Of a stretch of DNA of 64,000 nucleotides, positions 55,801 through 62,795 are shown piece after piece (position 1 is the first letter of the stretch; every line of letters begins with the position of its first letter). The DNA comes from Liquidambar formosana (taxonomy: Eukaryota; Streptophyta; Magnoliopsida; Saxifragales; Altingiaceae): positions 11,679,848-11,743,847 of the forward strand of contig CM077820.1 in assembly GCA_039720395.1 (NCBI GenBank), in the 5' to 3' direction. The notes beneath the pieces are model-generated. The model ran no database searches. It saw only the letters and a program-made list of their open reading frames with translations, and had not been told where the DNA came from. A program made the translations under genes and the position numbers.

Positions 55801-58800
55801 GTTGATCCATTTTCCATTAGGCCGAAGACCAAAAAGAACAGCTAAATCTAGGAGTGTGGGGGTCATCATTCCAAAGTTGAAATGAAAAGAATTGGTGGAG
55901 ACCGACCAGAAGCATAAGGCCGATGATAAAATTTCTTTATTAATGGGAATTTGGAATTTAGACAAATGAAGAATTTCATAGATTCCCAGTTCATGCCATT
56001 CTTTGGCCTTGACAGCAACTATTCTATCAAACCATGAAAGCCAGTTCTTTTGCCTGTTTGGCCAGCAGCGAATAGACTTAGAAAAAGAAGACTGGACATT
56101 GCACCTAGGGTTTTCGAAAACAAAAACCTCTGATTGAGGTTTTGGGAAAACAGAAGAGTAAGAACCAGTGGCTTCAGCAGAGGAGAACACAGGACCTAAA
56201 GTGTAGGAGTTGTTGATAGGGATAAGTACCTTAGGGATGGCCACCGCCGGATCAACCGCTGTGAACTCTGCCAAACGAGACTTGCCGGCGATTTCACCAG
56301 GCGCAGATTCTGCCATCTTAGAGAGGAAGATGCGGTTTGGGAGAGTGACAAGTCGATGAACCAAAGAAGACTGGTAGCAAAAGACTCAGGGACGGCGGAG
56401 AAGAGGACCCCAAACGGAAGGAAAGAGCGAATGGATCACCGGAGAAGAAAAAACCCTGGGAAGAACTCTGGTCTGTAAATGAGATGAAGAAAGTGATTCA
56501 AAAGGACTCTTGAGGGGTTTTTTGGCGCTTTTAGGGGAAATGGAAAAGACGTTTTCGAAGAGACGTCCCATTGGGAACAGTAAACGATGCGGCGCCATCA
56601 TTAACAATTCAGTGCCGTCAGTCCGGGAACCAATTAAAAGAGCGACACGTGTCTCTAGTACTAAGGCCTAGGGTATGAACACGTGTCACCAAAAAGGAAG
56701 AATTCTAGTTCCCTTTTCTTGCTTGTATGGAAGAAGACCGATTTATAGAGACTGGCACATTTTACCAGAAAATTAATCTGTTAAAATGTGGGGGGGCAAT
56801 GTTTACACCCTAAAAATCGAACTCAGCATGGTTGAACGAATTTCAAACTTTTGCATCTTTAAGGGTGTTAAGTCGATTTCGTCACCGCTGGATATTGGAG
56901 CAAATTAGGTTTGTATTTCAGCCCCAAAGAGTTTTTTAAAATTCGGTCAGGTAAGGCCGAATTGTTATCCACAATAAAAGCAGTTAATTAGTCACGTGAT
57001 CAACATAATTTACAGGATGAGATCGTGGAAGGCCCACGTAGTAGAAATGGCTTCTGAGAAGAGATCATGGAAAGAAAGCTGTAAAACGTGGGAAGTTATG
57101 GGAGCTGGAGGATCGTGGAAGTGAGCAGTTAATGGGCGAAGTTTAAGGAGCGGTTGCCAATAAAGCATATAAAAGGGTAAGCAGCCGTTTGAAGAGGTCT
57201 CTCCAACATCAATCAACAAACCAGTTCTCAGGAACTTTATCTTTTTCACTTTCTTTTAGAATTCTAGGATTTCAAACCCAGAAACGTGTGCTCCTTTCTG
57301 GTCAAAGGCGTGTGCACCCCTTTGTTCATCACTGTAATTTCAGAAATTGATCAATGAAAATGGCTTCCTCCGTAGTGAGCTTCTTCTTTTAATTTCTGTT
57401 ATTATTTTGTGTTTTCAATTGTTTGTCACAGAAAAGTCCTTGAGTCCATTCAAGGCAAGGTAGAACCCGCAATTCGTCACTGTGTAGTGGCTGGCACGCT
57501 CGCGCAACCCAATCTTCAGAATCAAAATTTTGGAGGAAACAATATCGTAAAAGAACAAGCTATACACACGGACACAAGTTACGCTCCCGCATGTGTCATG
57601 TGCCGACGACCATGATCATCTAAGATAGTGCAGGATGTTATTATATATATGTGTATGTGTTTTATTGATTTATTGAATAAGGTTTTTCAAGAACTTACCG
57701 CAAGGATCTGAAGAGCCGAGATAACCAAATGTTTCCACCAAGGAGCCATGAGAAATGATAAGAGAATTGGTTCAGCACATGGGCAAATTATATATAGGGA
57801 AAAAAACCAAAAAGTAAATGCCTGCGTAATATGCAATTTAGGTAATTGTTTGAGAGGTAAAATTTCCTTTTTTGGCTGAGAAAATAAAATTCTAGCTACC
57901 ATTAGCAAAATAATCAAACAAAAAAGAAAAAAATAGATCTTTGTACATTTCTAAAGTATTCAATCAAGTCGAATAGTAAAGTTTGTGGGTATATCCAGCA
58001 CTTGAATTTCAATGTCAAATACTAATCTTTAACCTACTAACCAACTAATTTTAGAATGAAATTCTTATTATCATCATCTGCATTTCATTCCATTTTGTTT
58101 GATCTTATTATTCATTTGCATGTAGTTCTACCCCTACCATCGAACCCTATTGAAGGTTTATCAAATCACATGCAAAAACCCACTCCACACCCCTGGGGTG
58201 CGTTTGGTACGCTGAAATGGATGTGCAGGAATAAGAATCTCATTTTTATTTCAATTGATTCCCATGCTTGGGTAACTAATTGACATGAAGATTAAATCTT
58301 GGAATGGTACTTATGTGGGAATGAAATACCCAAGCTCATGGGAATCTCAAACTCACATTAAACATGAGTTTATGATTACCATTGCTTGGGAATGAGATAA
58401 AAACTAATTTTATTTCCTCAAAAACCCACAATCTCCATTCTACAACTCCTCCAAGAACACGTCCTCATAATTCCATAAAAAAAAACCTCACATCCAAGTT
58501 CTAATAATTGACAGATGCTTACTTGTTACCGCCTCAATATTGAGTGGCTTAAGAAAACTAACAAAATGATGGAAAAATGCCTCGTTTTAAATGCAGGCAA
58601 GTGTTGCATTATTTTAAGTTGCCTAATTCAACAGTGCCTACATAGCCACAAGAAAAGAAAAATAAAAAACAATAAAATAATTAAACAATGTCTTCCCCAC
58701 CCCCCCCCCCCCCCCCCTTTTCTTTTTTTTTTCTTCCTACTGGGGTCTCTTTTATTTTTGTTGTCTTATGTATTGGAAATGGACTTCGGCTTGAACTATC

Positions 58801-61285
58801 TTGTAAAATGTCAATGGTGAGAACTTAATTAAAGATTAGTGGCCATTGTGGCTTAGCGGTACATGGATAGGGTTAGGGTTGAAAAAATTAGATTTTAAAG
58901 GTCAAATCTCCTCCAATTTATCTATTTTTTAAATCAATAAAATTTGGTTTTTGTTTTAATTATTTAAATATTTAATTTTTCAACCAAATTCATCGAATAA
59001 ATTAAATTTAACTTACATAGAAATCTCATATTTTTGGAATCTATATTATGTGTGTAGAAACAAAGGGGGAAAAAGAAAAATCATGAAAGGGAGGTATTTT
59101 TGGAAAATTATATTAAATTTGGTCCCATTCCCATATTACATTTTGCTAAACCAAACAGCAGAATGGGAATAGAAATCTGATTCCTCCATAGGATTCCTAG
59201 TATGTCCAAACACAGTAAGGTAATGTGTTTGGCATCCTATTCCGAGGAATGGGATTCCCAAGATTGGGATGTCCATTTCCATTGATCTATTCTGGCATGC
59301 CAAACATGCCCCTGGGGTTATTTTGGGAAGCGTGGCCAAAGAAAGGGTAAATTGTTAGTTGCACGGAGTTTAGTACATCCAGCCATGAGCCATCCAGGCT
59401 GGTGGGCCATCCATTTTCCATGGAAGACTCACTCCTTAGAATGGTGTTGAGCATCCACCAAGGTGATCAAAAGAGCAGAGCCTTCGCTCCATGGCATCAC
59501 AAGTAGATTTCCTCAAACCCCACTTTCGTCATTGTCTCAGTCTCACAATCACCATGGCCTTAATCTCTTCCCAAAGTTTCACAATGGATTAGTTCACACA
59601 AACCCCCAAACATTTTTCTTGGGTTACATCTCTTTTCCTTATTGTTAAAAAAAAAAAAAAAAAAGAGGCAATAGATTAAAAAATGATTTTAAATTAGGGA
59701 AATTGAAATATGGTTGAATGAAGAAAAAAATTCAGAAGATGGTTCAAAGATTTAAAAAAAATGATTCTAAATGAAGGAGATTGGAAAAAGGCAGGAAGGG
59801 TGATCATGATTGCAAGCTTCGAGAGGGTTTGTTGTTTGTTAAATGTTGGAAACATGGGGCTGTGTGTTGCGCCGACGATGGGAGTTGCAAACTTGCAGGT
59901 GGTCTAATTAAGGAGCTAAGGGTGGTGGGCTTAGTTCATGGTGTTGAAGAGGAGCTTAAGCGATGATGGTGACTGAGAATAAAATGGATTTTGAGTGGAT
60001 GGGTAGTAATGGCTCACGAGAGAGCGGATACCGACGGTGGTCGAGTGGATGGAAGATGATCGCCGGCGAAGGAATACCCGTCGACAGTTGTCGGCGTGGG
60101 ACTACCCGTCGGCAGTAGTCAGTGTCGGCACTTGAGGTCTGATTCGTCTGAAGTCTCTTCCCCCCTCTCTCCTCTTTCTCCCTTTTCCTAATTTACCAAA
60201 AAGGCAGTGCTAGCGCAGAGCGCCCACGCACGAACGCTGGGCGGCGTGGGTTTTGATTCTCTTAAAAGAAATCCATAATTTATTACTCTTTACGTTCTTT
60301 ACTTTCTTCATTGGGATGCTGCAAAATAATTCTCACATTTAAAAAGCTAATGATTTTTCTTATTTAATTTTTTAAAATACTTTTGAAAAGATATTCTTTT
60401 CTTTTACAATGTTTATACATTTAAAGGTAAAATTAGAAAATTGAAATATATATGTTAATGTGAAAGCATTTAATAGGATATCATAAAAAAAAACTTATTT
60501 TTTCAAAGGGGAATGCTAATTAGAAACAGAGGGAATATATTTTGTAGCCATGATTTGACTATTATCAACTGACTATCCGTACTGAAATAGGTTTTATTCT
60601 GCCAGTTACAAGTTCATGTGTTAATTTCTTAAAACAAATGATGTTGGACAAACTAGTGGAGCGGCTATCGTTTGCACTCCCTTGTTGGAATATCCCAAAA
60701 AAGAAAAAATACCATTAAAATAGGAAGAGAAAGAATTATAAATTATAACTATAAAATTTAGAAAATAATATAACGGGGCCAACAGACCCTTTAGCTAGAA
60801 TGATTGATGATAATTAAGATAGCTCAAACAATTAAGAAGCGTTACTAGCCTAATGGTGATGGAGGGTGAGGATAAAAGGTAAGGAGTATGATTTGTTATA
60901 GACTAAGAAGCACGAACATGCCTAGGAAAGTGCCGTGGCTATGTTCGACACGTGTTGGACATGGATACGCCTCCGACACATGTTGGACACTTCCCTTATG
61001 TGTCCATTAAATTAAAAAAAAAATAGATTAATTTCGGACACGGAAGGGACATAATGAGGTAAAAAATAGAAATTTAAATTGTTTTAAAAGGTGTAATTTT
61101 AGTTATTATAAACAATTGATGGGTGCTCTTGCAAAAGTTGAAAAATTCCTTATTATAAACAATTTTAGGGATACGGTATTTCTGCCTTAAAGAAAAATGG
61201 TTTTGTATCATGAGATGCCTGCCTTCTGTGATGAGACGTAATATTTTTTAAAAAAAATTAAAAAATTGCATAAATAATTTTATAT

Positions 61286-61347
<62 letters not shown>

Positions 61348-62745
61348 TTATTTATTTATTTATTTATTTATTGTTGTATCCCCGCCCTGTTGTGTCTTGA
61401 TATTTTTAGAAATTGTCGTATCGAAATGTCCGTGTCGTATCGTAACCATATGACGTGTTGATGTCTTGATATTTTTTTCCTTCTTTTTTTTTCAAAAATA
61501 GTTTGAATTATTGTTTCTTATATTAGCCCAAATGCATACTTTCGCTTGAACAAACACGATTCCAAAACAAACAGCCACTTTCTCATATTTTACCATCTAC
61601 TCCTGTATAGAATCCTTCAACCATGATTGAAGACACAATGACTATTAACAGGGTTGAAATGATTGCCCTCCATCTTCCCATGGAAGATATTATCTCTACA
61701 GGTAAATTATTTATGCATGAATATTTTTTTTTGCCTTTCATATATTTTTTTTTGCCTTTAATATCTCATCATCACGTCTTCTCTTTTCTTCCCAACTTTT
61801 TTTTTTTTATATTTCTTTCCCACTCTTTACACAAAAATACAGGCGATGTTGCTTTGTTTGTACCAAAGGGCTGGACGTTGTTTTGTTTAGCGAAAAATTG
61901 AACGACAAACTTATGTGCTTCCTTATTTTGGTTTACGCATTTTTCTTTTTGCTCTAAGTTGCCCTATTGTAATTTTCTAATGCTTTTTATGTGTTTGTTT
62001 ATTTGCTTCTACCCATGGACACAAACCTCTCCAAAAAAAGTAAAGCTTTAAGTTTTTTTTTTCTGATTTGAAGGGCTATAGGTTGATCGATTGCCACATT
62101 TAATATTCTTTTTGGTATTGGTTAAGTATTTTTTTTTTCTTTGTTTTTGACTGTTGGCCAAAGTGAGGAACTATTGGTTCTATTGGATTATTTTCGTAGA
62201 CCAAATTTTTTCTTCCTTGATCATTTTTATTTGTGCTCATTAAAAAAAATTATCTACTCTATAATTTTGTACTCCACTTGGTGTATTATTTTCCCACCAC
62301 AATTGCTTTTTTGCAGATTTTTACTAATTTTTAAATCCATTTGTAGTATTAAATGCACTTGAAAGAGATTTTTAATTTTTCCTTCTTAAAAAAAATATAT
62401 ATGTATCTAAAAGTTTAATTTTTTTAAATAATTTTTTTCTTTTATAATTTATATGCACGGGTTCACCCTTAGTTTAGAGGAATATCAATAATTAAAGGAG
62501 GACGTACCGTTCATCCAATTCTTGCTGGGTTGAAAATGGTAGGCCGTTCTTTGCCAGGCACGCGAACCGTTTGACCAACGGAACAGATTCCCGCTGGTAA
62601 ACTGTGGGAATGACTCATCCAACTCTGATCCCGACACCCAATTCCCTCCCGGCGTCAAATCGTCTGGCGACCACGTTGACTGCGCCGCAATCATGACCGG
62701 GGCCACCACGATCACCATGAAAACAATCATGCTCCGCCCGTCCAT
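40356..62745 (-). CDS. Acid beta-fructofuranosidase (invertase) copy A, GH32
   Basis: Exons on the minus strand: 62745-62508, a 9-nt mini-exon (best candidate 57707-57699), 44327-43441, 42897-42733, 41942-41713, 41291-41204, 40547-40356. All are open, splice sites are GT-AG and phases agree, giving about 602 aa. The N-terminus ([20 protein letters not shown]) looks like a signal peptide or anchor; [16 protein letters not shown] precedes the nucleophile Asp. Exon 3 has [11 protein letters not shown] (Asp about 207) and [12 protein letters not shown] (Glu about 263). Exons 4-7 form the beta-sandwich ([31 protein letters not shown]). It hydrolyses sucrose in vacuole or wall. The body resembles vacuolar invertases ([17 protein letters not shown]), but the long N-terminal propeptide is absent. 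A fructan exohydrolase-type specificity cannot be excluded. A 12.8 kb retrotransposon sits in the early introns. Confidence 0.88.
41943..42732 (-). other. Invertase A intron 4, the unoccupied reference site
   Basis: This 790-nt intron keeps the pre-insertion versions of the PIF target (CTCTAAGGTGCACC, about 42433) and the MULE target (CTAATAAAAATTTTC, about 42443), only about 10 bp apart. A T-run and a C-run (42030-42045) lie at its downstream end, near where the Copia at 1-7140 entered copy C. Confidence 0.88.
44366..44530. repeat. Tandem 70-bp duplication with (TA)n
   Basis: TATAACTTACATCAGGACAT through CTATCAGATATATA occurs twice, offset by 70 bp (44371 and 44441), each followed by a long TA run. 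Located in invertase A, just upstream of exon 3. Confidence 0.85.
44546..44688. repeat. Hairpin MITE, copy 2
   Basis: ACACGTGCTGATATAACTTA at the left and TATCAATACGTGCTGAT at the right form imperfect inverted repeats. It is related to 40029-40173, lies about 50 bp from the Tat insertion point, and has no coding capacity. Confidence 0.65.
44740..45481 (+). repeat. 5' LTR of the Tat element
   Basis: Starts TGTTTACACCC and ends GGAGGAAACA. A TATA box (TATAAAA, 45108-45114) suggests transcript starts near 45140. It contains an inverted-repeat block (ATTCGGTCAGGTAAGGCCGAA) near 44881. Identical to the 3' LTR except at one base. Confidence 0.97.
45487..45504 (+). other. Candidate primer-binding site
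   Basis: TGGCACGCCCGGTGGGAC lies 5 nt after the LTR end, the position expected for a PBS. I could not assign the matching tRNA. Confidence 0.55.
45554..49279 (+). CDS. Tat gag-protease polyprotein (ORF1)
   Basis: I start at ATG 45554 ([15 protein letters not shown]), because upstream codons lie over the PBS and LTR; length 1241 aa. A Met/Gln-rich N-terminal helix is followed by the Retrotrans_gag domain at about residues 330-430 ([19 protein letters not shown]), an atypical zinc-binding segment near 585-600 ([15 protein letters not shown]), long charged regions, and an aspartic protease near residue 1068 ([13 protein letters not shown]). Capsid formation and polyprotein cleavage are the expected roles. 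The frame ends at TGA 49277-49279, inside the start of ORF2. No stops or frameshifts. Confidence 0.93.
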   Translation: MPPKRGGRGKEAFGQESGQEDSLEIPGDNSPRNENTESQPLDHANVANEFMAAFRMNFDTMMHDISQMMMQQMSLTMKTFVESNQQISESLNKNSDKLLSYMVEKLGPAFKNNTHERSSQYGRKAEGSNNFRYGDVHLLSRQDPLGSNPSIFRPEGQIPTSVHLGSQFGQPRPNIGTSGVKDNVFYASPGGQIYNQMLNDSFDPSRNNNFMLGNQNDIPIRTGRSTAGNYGGSNEAPYNYVGQEDLTQTFQTNLRDNPNNFREEIANIIREQIGAGRPPVRTAYSRPYPDYIDQLHEFPRGFKFPDFTLFSGEDRQSTFEHVGRFTCQCGEAGSSGYLKLRLFPSSLTGWAFNWYINLPSGSITTWQEMESLFHIYFCKAETEITVADLARMCQEPGERVDTFVQRFRNAQCRCRSNLAQSDCVKMVISGLNLENRKKFIGQDFFDLGHLMTAVSKYERILEEENQRRVSSRGTYYRNPNREVAQIEAMEEDEETEEEIALAELNINRPYTCRALVKSKVQELKQNFQRRPSNGNQNGNNFRDKKYDFDLSKTEQIFDLLLKDGQIKLPDGHKIPSAEEMKDKKYCKWHDCWTHPTNSCIVLRDAIQRSINNEKLKFPEEKTVHQVDENPFPFEFPVNMVVLQVHDPEVSHKETENAGKKSEEKGKAVVQVPQQRNKEIKSVSFIPEAEGETYAYSGRLDSSTVKRWTKVAIEHLSDIYGHPIYCRGCHSKLAMPQYDPGNLKKAVIGDVEVSIYRGELQVRGLNEAEVANAAARRPNKYEQKFRSSGLYKARLEKEKMIQEENEEHARSLRAGYRRTDDSNKRIRPDEHSKGQGLQITVRNDYRLKDSQADKMTKGQASSSGTIEGDLRSLIKPRMVKPRPTQTERWAQARHPKFGQPEMTRTQKRRLQRIQAEEKRELIKKTGGYRIRANIWKRLEAIEEEKKSLQVAIEKCKEDEILEADDFDAEGDDTLQFGSLPPVRVQVNMVFILPADFKAKEGQTLSFDDIDVGFEGKLSINEISETPNRSTQTELPSEGITFTKPSENMAKHLKPLYIKAHFNGKPVSRVLVDNGASVNIMPVSVMKKLGKTEKDLLPAEVSIVNFMGGAVKPEGVVPMEVTVGNKTKMTAFFVMNSASNYNALLGRDWIHANMCVPSSLHQCLMIWNGDKAELIQADSHPFAFSNNFAEAVLYEKNIRPLEFIGSDKNGRPLKVASPVLDGGCHINSATQRAVQENVSLNEF
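49269..52760 (+). CDS. Tat RT - RNase H - second RNase H - integrase (ORF2)
   Basis: 1163 aa from ATG 49269. [22 protein letters not shown] near residue 180 and YIDDVVVKS at about 281. The first RNase H (about 429-545) has lost the usual Asp ([16 protein letters not shown]). The second, archaeal-like RNase H begins near 575 with [21 protein letters not shown] and [12 protein letters not shown]; its fourth position is Asn (EANELA) where Asp is common. Integrase: zinc region GICGAHQAG...GCQACQIHG (about 795-840), core residues in [16 protein letters not shown] and GQAESTNK, and a C-terminal tail. It starts in the +1 frame relative to ORF1. Fully open. Confidence 0.95.
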   Translation: MNFETQAYQEAMQRIESYMAEINESATLADCVREDADEITLEELELEPRKLSDEKAQVIDPLQEVKLLGDSKPIFINQNLPEDWKDKLIGLLKEFRDCFAWDYDELPGLDRKLVEHKLPIKKGFKPYKQPPRRMAPEIHLKVKEEIERLLKAGFIRTAKYVEWLSNIVPVLKKNGKLRVCIDFRDLNKATPKDEYPMPVVDMLVDAAVGFKVLSFMDGHSGYNQIFIAEEDVQKTAFRCPGSIGTFEWVVMPFGLKNAGATYQRAMNYIFHDMIGKFMEVYIDDVVVKSSDLDIHMTDLRKSFERMRAHSLKMNPLKCAFGVSAGNFLGYLVHQRGIEVDKNKTKAIIDAKPPSNKKELQRFLGQVNFLRRFISNCAGRTKAFSPLLKIRAEDSFKWDRQHQEAFDQLKEYLTKPPVLMPPKQGKPLKLYISAAEESIGALLAQDRDDGHEQAVYFLSKLLNEIECRYTPIEKLCLALYFSCIKLRYYMLPVLVYIICQTDVVKYMLSRPIVRGKIAKWSLVLIEFCLQYTPQKAIKGQALADFLASHPNLGEVPEILPTMDIGCISLVPWILIFDGSRTEESAGAGVVLISPMNKRTQFSFKLDFDCTNNQAEYEALIIGLGLLVDLNISSVLIIGDSQLVLKQLSGDFKCVSDSLVEYNRIAKYLLSLFADVLFKCVPRKENNEANELAQIASGLKIPLSILTRTITIERRLESSLKNVFGPSDWVLLLDIAQDDWRFPIIKYLQNPSMQTEYKIRKKALKFVILDDELYKKNVDGLLCLCLSKFQSMQIMAEVHEGICGAHQAGIKMRWLIRRYGYYWPNIMKDCLEYAKGCQACQIHGPVQHAPATKLQSVVKPWPFRGWAMDVIGKIYPESSKKDAFILVATDYFTKWVEAIPMPSVSQTEVIKCIKENIIHRFGLPQTITADQGTVFTGSEVRAFAEEYGFEITHSTPYYAQANGQAESTNKILKISIEKMIEENPRAWHELLSETLWAYRNSKRTSTGTTPFALTYGHDAILPMEVTVRSLRVAKQNNLSIQDYYDAMLAELDDLDDVRLLALDHLQAQKRKVEKAYDKKVRPKDFLENELVWKAILPIGSRDPKYGKWSPNWEGPFKIFKVLKGGAYHLQNLDGDIHDRPINGRFLKKYYPAMWENVEYSNDTNA
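52775..52977. repeat. Poly(A) run and GGCC-flanked repeat block in the Tat spacer
   Basis: 35 consecutive A (52775-52809) are followed by spaced units GGCCTCATGGTCGAATG (52819), GGCCTCATAGCCAAATC (52880), GGCCTTATGGCCAAGTT (52930) and GGCTACATGTCAGCC (52963), each a small imperfect palindrome. They lie between the convergent ends of pol and the antisense gene, so they may act in 3'-end formation of one or both transcripts (inference). Confidence 0.75.
53000..56316 (-). CDS. Antisense gene of the Tat element: plant mobile domain, AT-hook-like motif, coiled coil
   Basis: Exon 1 is 56316-54354 ([18 protein letters not shown]; an in-frame ATG also at 56364), exon 2 is 54288-53000. The 65-nt intron has GT at 54353-54352 and AG at 54290-54289, and the join keeps frame, giving 1083 aa. 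Residues about 90-450 resemble the plant mobile domain ([39 protein letters not shown]). A Lys-rich stretch with an AT-hook-like KKRGRPK lies near 734, an acidic/Ser region follows, and a heptad-rich coiled coil spans about 945-1075 ([20 protein letters not shown]). A nuclear DNA-associated role is inferred. Antisense extra ORFs are known in Tat elements. No stop or frameshift. Confidence 0.85.
56741..56750 (-). promoter_or_regulatory. TATA-like box for the antisense gene
   Basis: CTCTATAAAT on the minus strand, about 390-430 nt upstream of the possible ATGs (56364, 56316) and inside the element, upstream of the PPT. Spacing allows a leader of about 350-400 nt. No experimental start is known. 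Confidence 0.5.
56785..56799 (+). other. Polypurine tract of the Tat element
   Basis: AATGTGGGGGGGCAA immediately before the 3' LTR start at 56800, the normal plus-strand priming site. Confidence 0.85.
56800..57541 (+). repeat. 3' LTR of the Tat element
   Basis: 742 bp, collinear with the 5' LTR at a constant offset of 12,060; the one difference is A at 57374 versus G at 45314. TATA copy at 57168-57174. Confidence 0.97.
57699..57749 (-). other. Candidate invertase mini-exon / possible orphan signal-peptide exon
   Basis: On the minus strand ATG at 57749 opens [17 protein letters not shown], a signal-peptide-like run, and meets a strong donor (GTAAGTT) at 57698. A TATA-like TATATATAA (57796-57788) lies about 40 nt upstream. 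Embedded in it, AG|ATCCTTGCG|GTAAG (57707-57699) has the exact form of the 9-nt mini-exon that encodes DPN in plant invertases, here DPC. It is in the correct order between exon 1 and exon 3, and 57900-58060 matches the start of intron 1 in copy B. Which reading is real cannot be decided from sequence. Confidence 0.4.
57900..58060 (-). other. Invertase intron 1 homology to copy B
   Basis: Landmarks ATTAGCAAAATAATCAAACA and GTCGAATAGTAAA match 31350-31530, just inside intron 1 of copy B. In copy A this piece is 4.4 kb from exon 1, so 58060-62507 contains sequence inserted into A after duplication or lost from B. Confidence 0.7.
58200..59308. mobile_element. Non-autonomous TIR element (1.1 kb)
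   Basis: Left end GCGTTTGGTACGCTGAAATG and right end CTGGCATGCCAAACATG are imperfect inverted repeats flanked by a 10-bp repeat CCCCTGGGGT (58190-58199, 59309-59318). Internal GGAATGGGATTCC-type repeats occur near both ends, as in the PIF element here. A C-run (58700-58717) and AT-rich filler carry no gene. If part of the flank belongs to the TIR, the duplication would be 8 bp (hAT) or shorter; superfamily unassigned. Confidence 0.65.
59319..62507. other. Invertase A intron 1 region with unclassified sequence
   Basis: No coding exon I can support. Features seen: an A-run near 59646; a GC-richer stretch at 59990-60250 (ATGATCGCCGGCGAAGG, GCGCCCACGCACG); an inverted pair of GTTCGACACGTGTTGGACA / GTCCGTGTCG-like sequence at about 60938 and 61425, perhaps a MITE; (TA)n then (TTTA)n at about 61294-61372; and T-rich tracts to 62450. 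Confidence 0.5.
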
Positions 62746-62782
62746 TCCCGGCGGTACGTAGGAGTGTGCAGATGGAAAAATT

Positions 62783-62795
62783 TTTATATATATTT
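62783..62795 (-). promoter_or_regulatory. TATA-like box of invertase A
   Basis: The minus strand reads TATATATAAA about 40-50 nt before the ATG at 62745. The spacing implies a very short leader, so the true start may lie further upstream. Confidence 0.45.

Larger units (their letters stand above)
44740..57541 (+). mobile_element. Full-length Ty3/gypsy Tat-lineage retrotransposon (12,802 bp)
   Basis: Two 742-bp LTRs (44740-45481, 56800-57541), TG...CA ends and a perfect 5-bp duplication ATATC (44735-44739, 57542-57546). Order: gag-protease (45554-49279), RT-RNase H-second RNase H-integrase (49269-52760), a repeat-bearing spacer, an antisense gene (56316-53000), PPT, LTR. Two RNase H domains and an extra ORF between integrase and the 3' LTR are marks of the Tat lineage. 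The LTRs differ at a single base (45314 G, 57374 A) with no indels. It lies within the large first-intron region of invertase A, in opposite orientation to that gene. Confidence 0.97.

Noticed and set aside
59781..59966. 61-aa Cys-containing frame
   Set aside because: No recognisable family, no splice or promoter context; consistent with chance.
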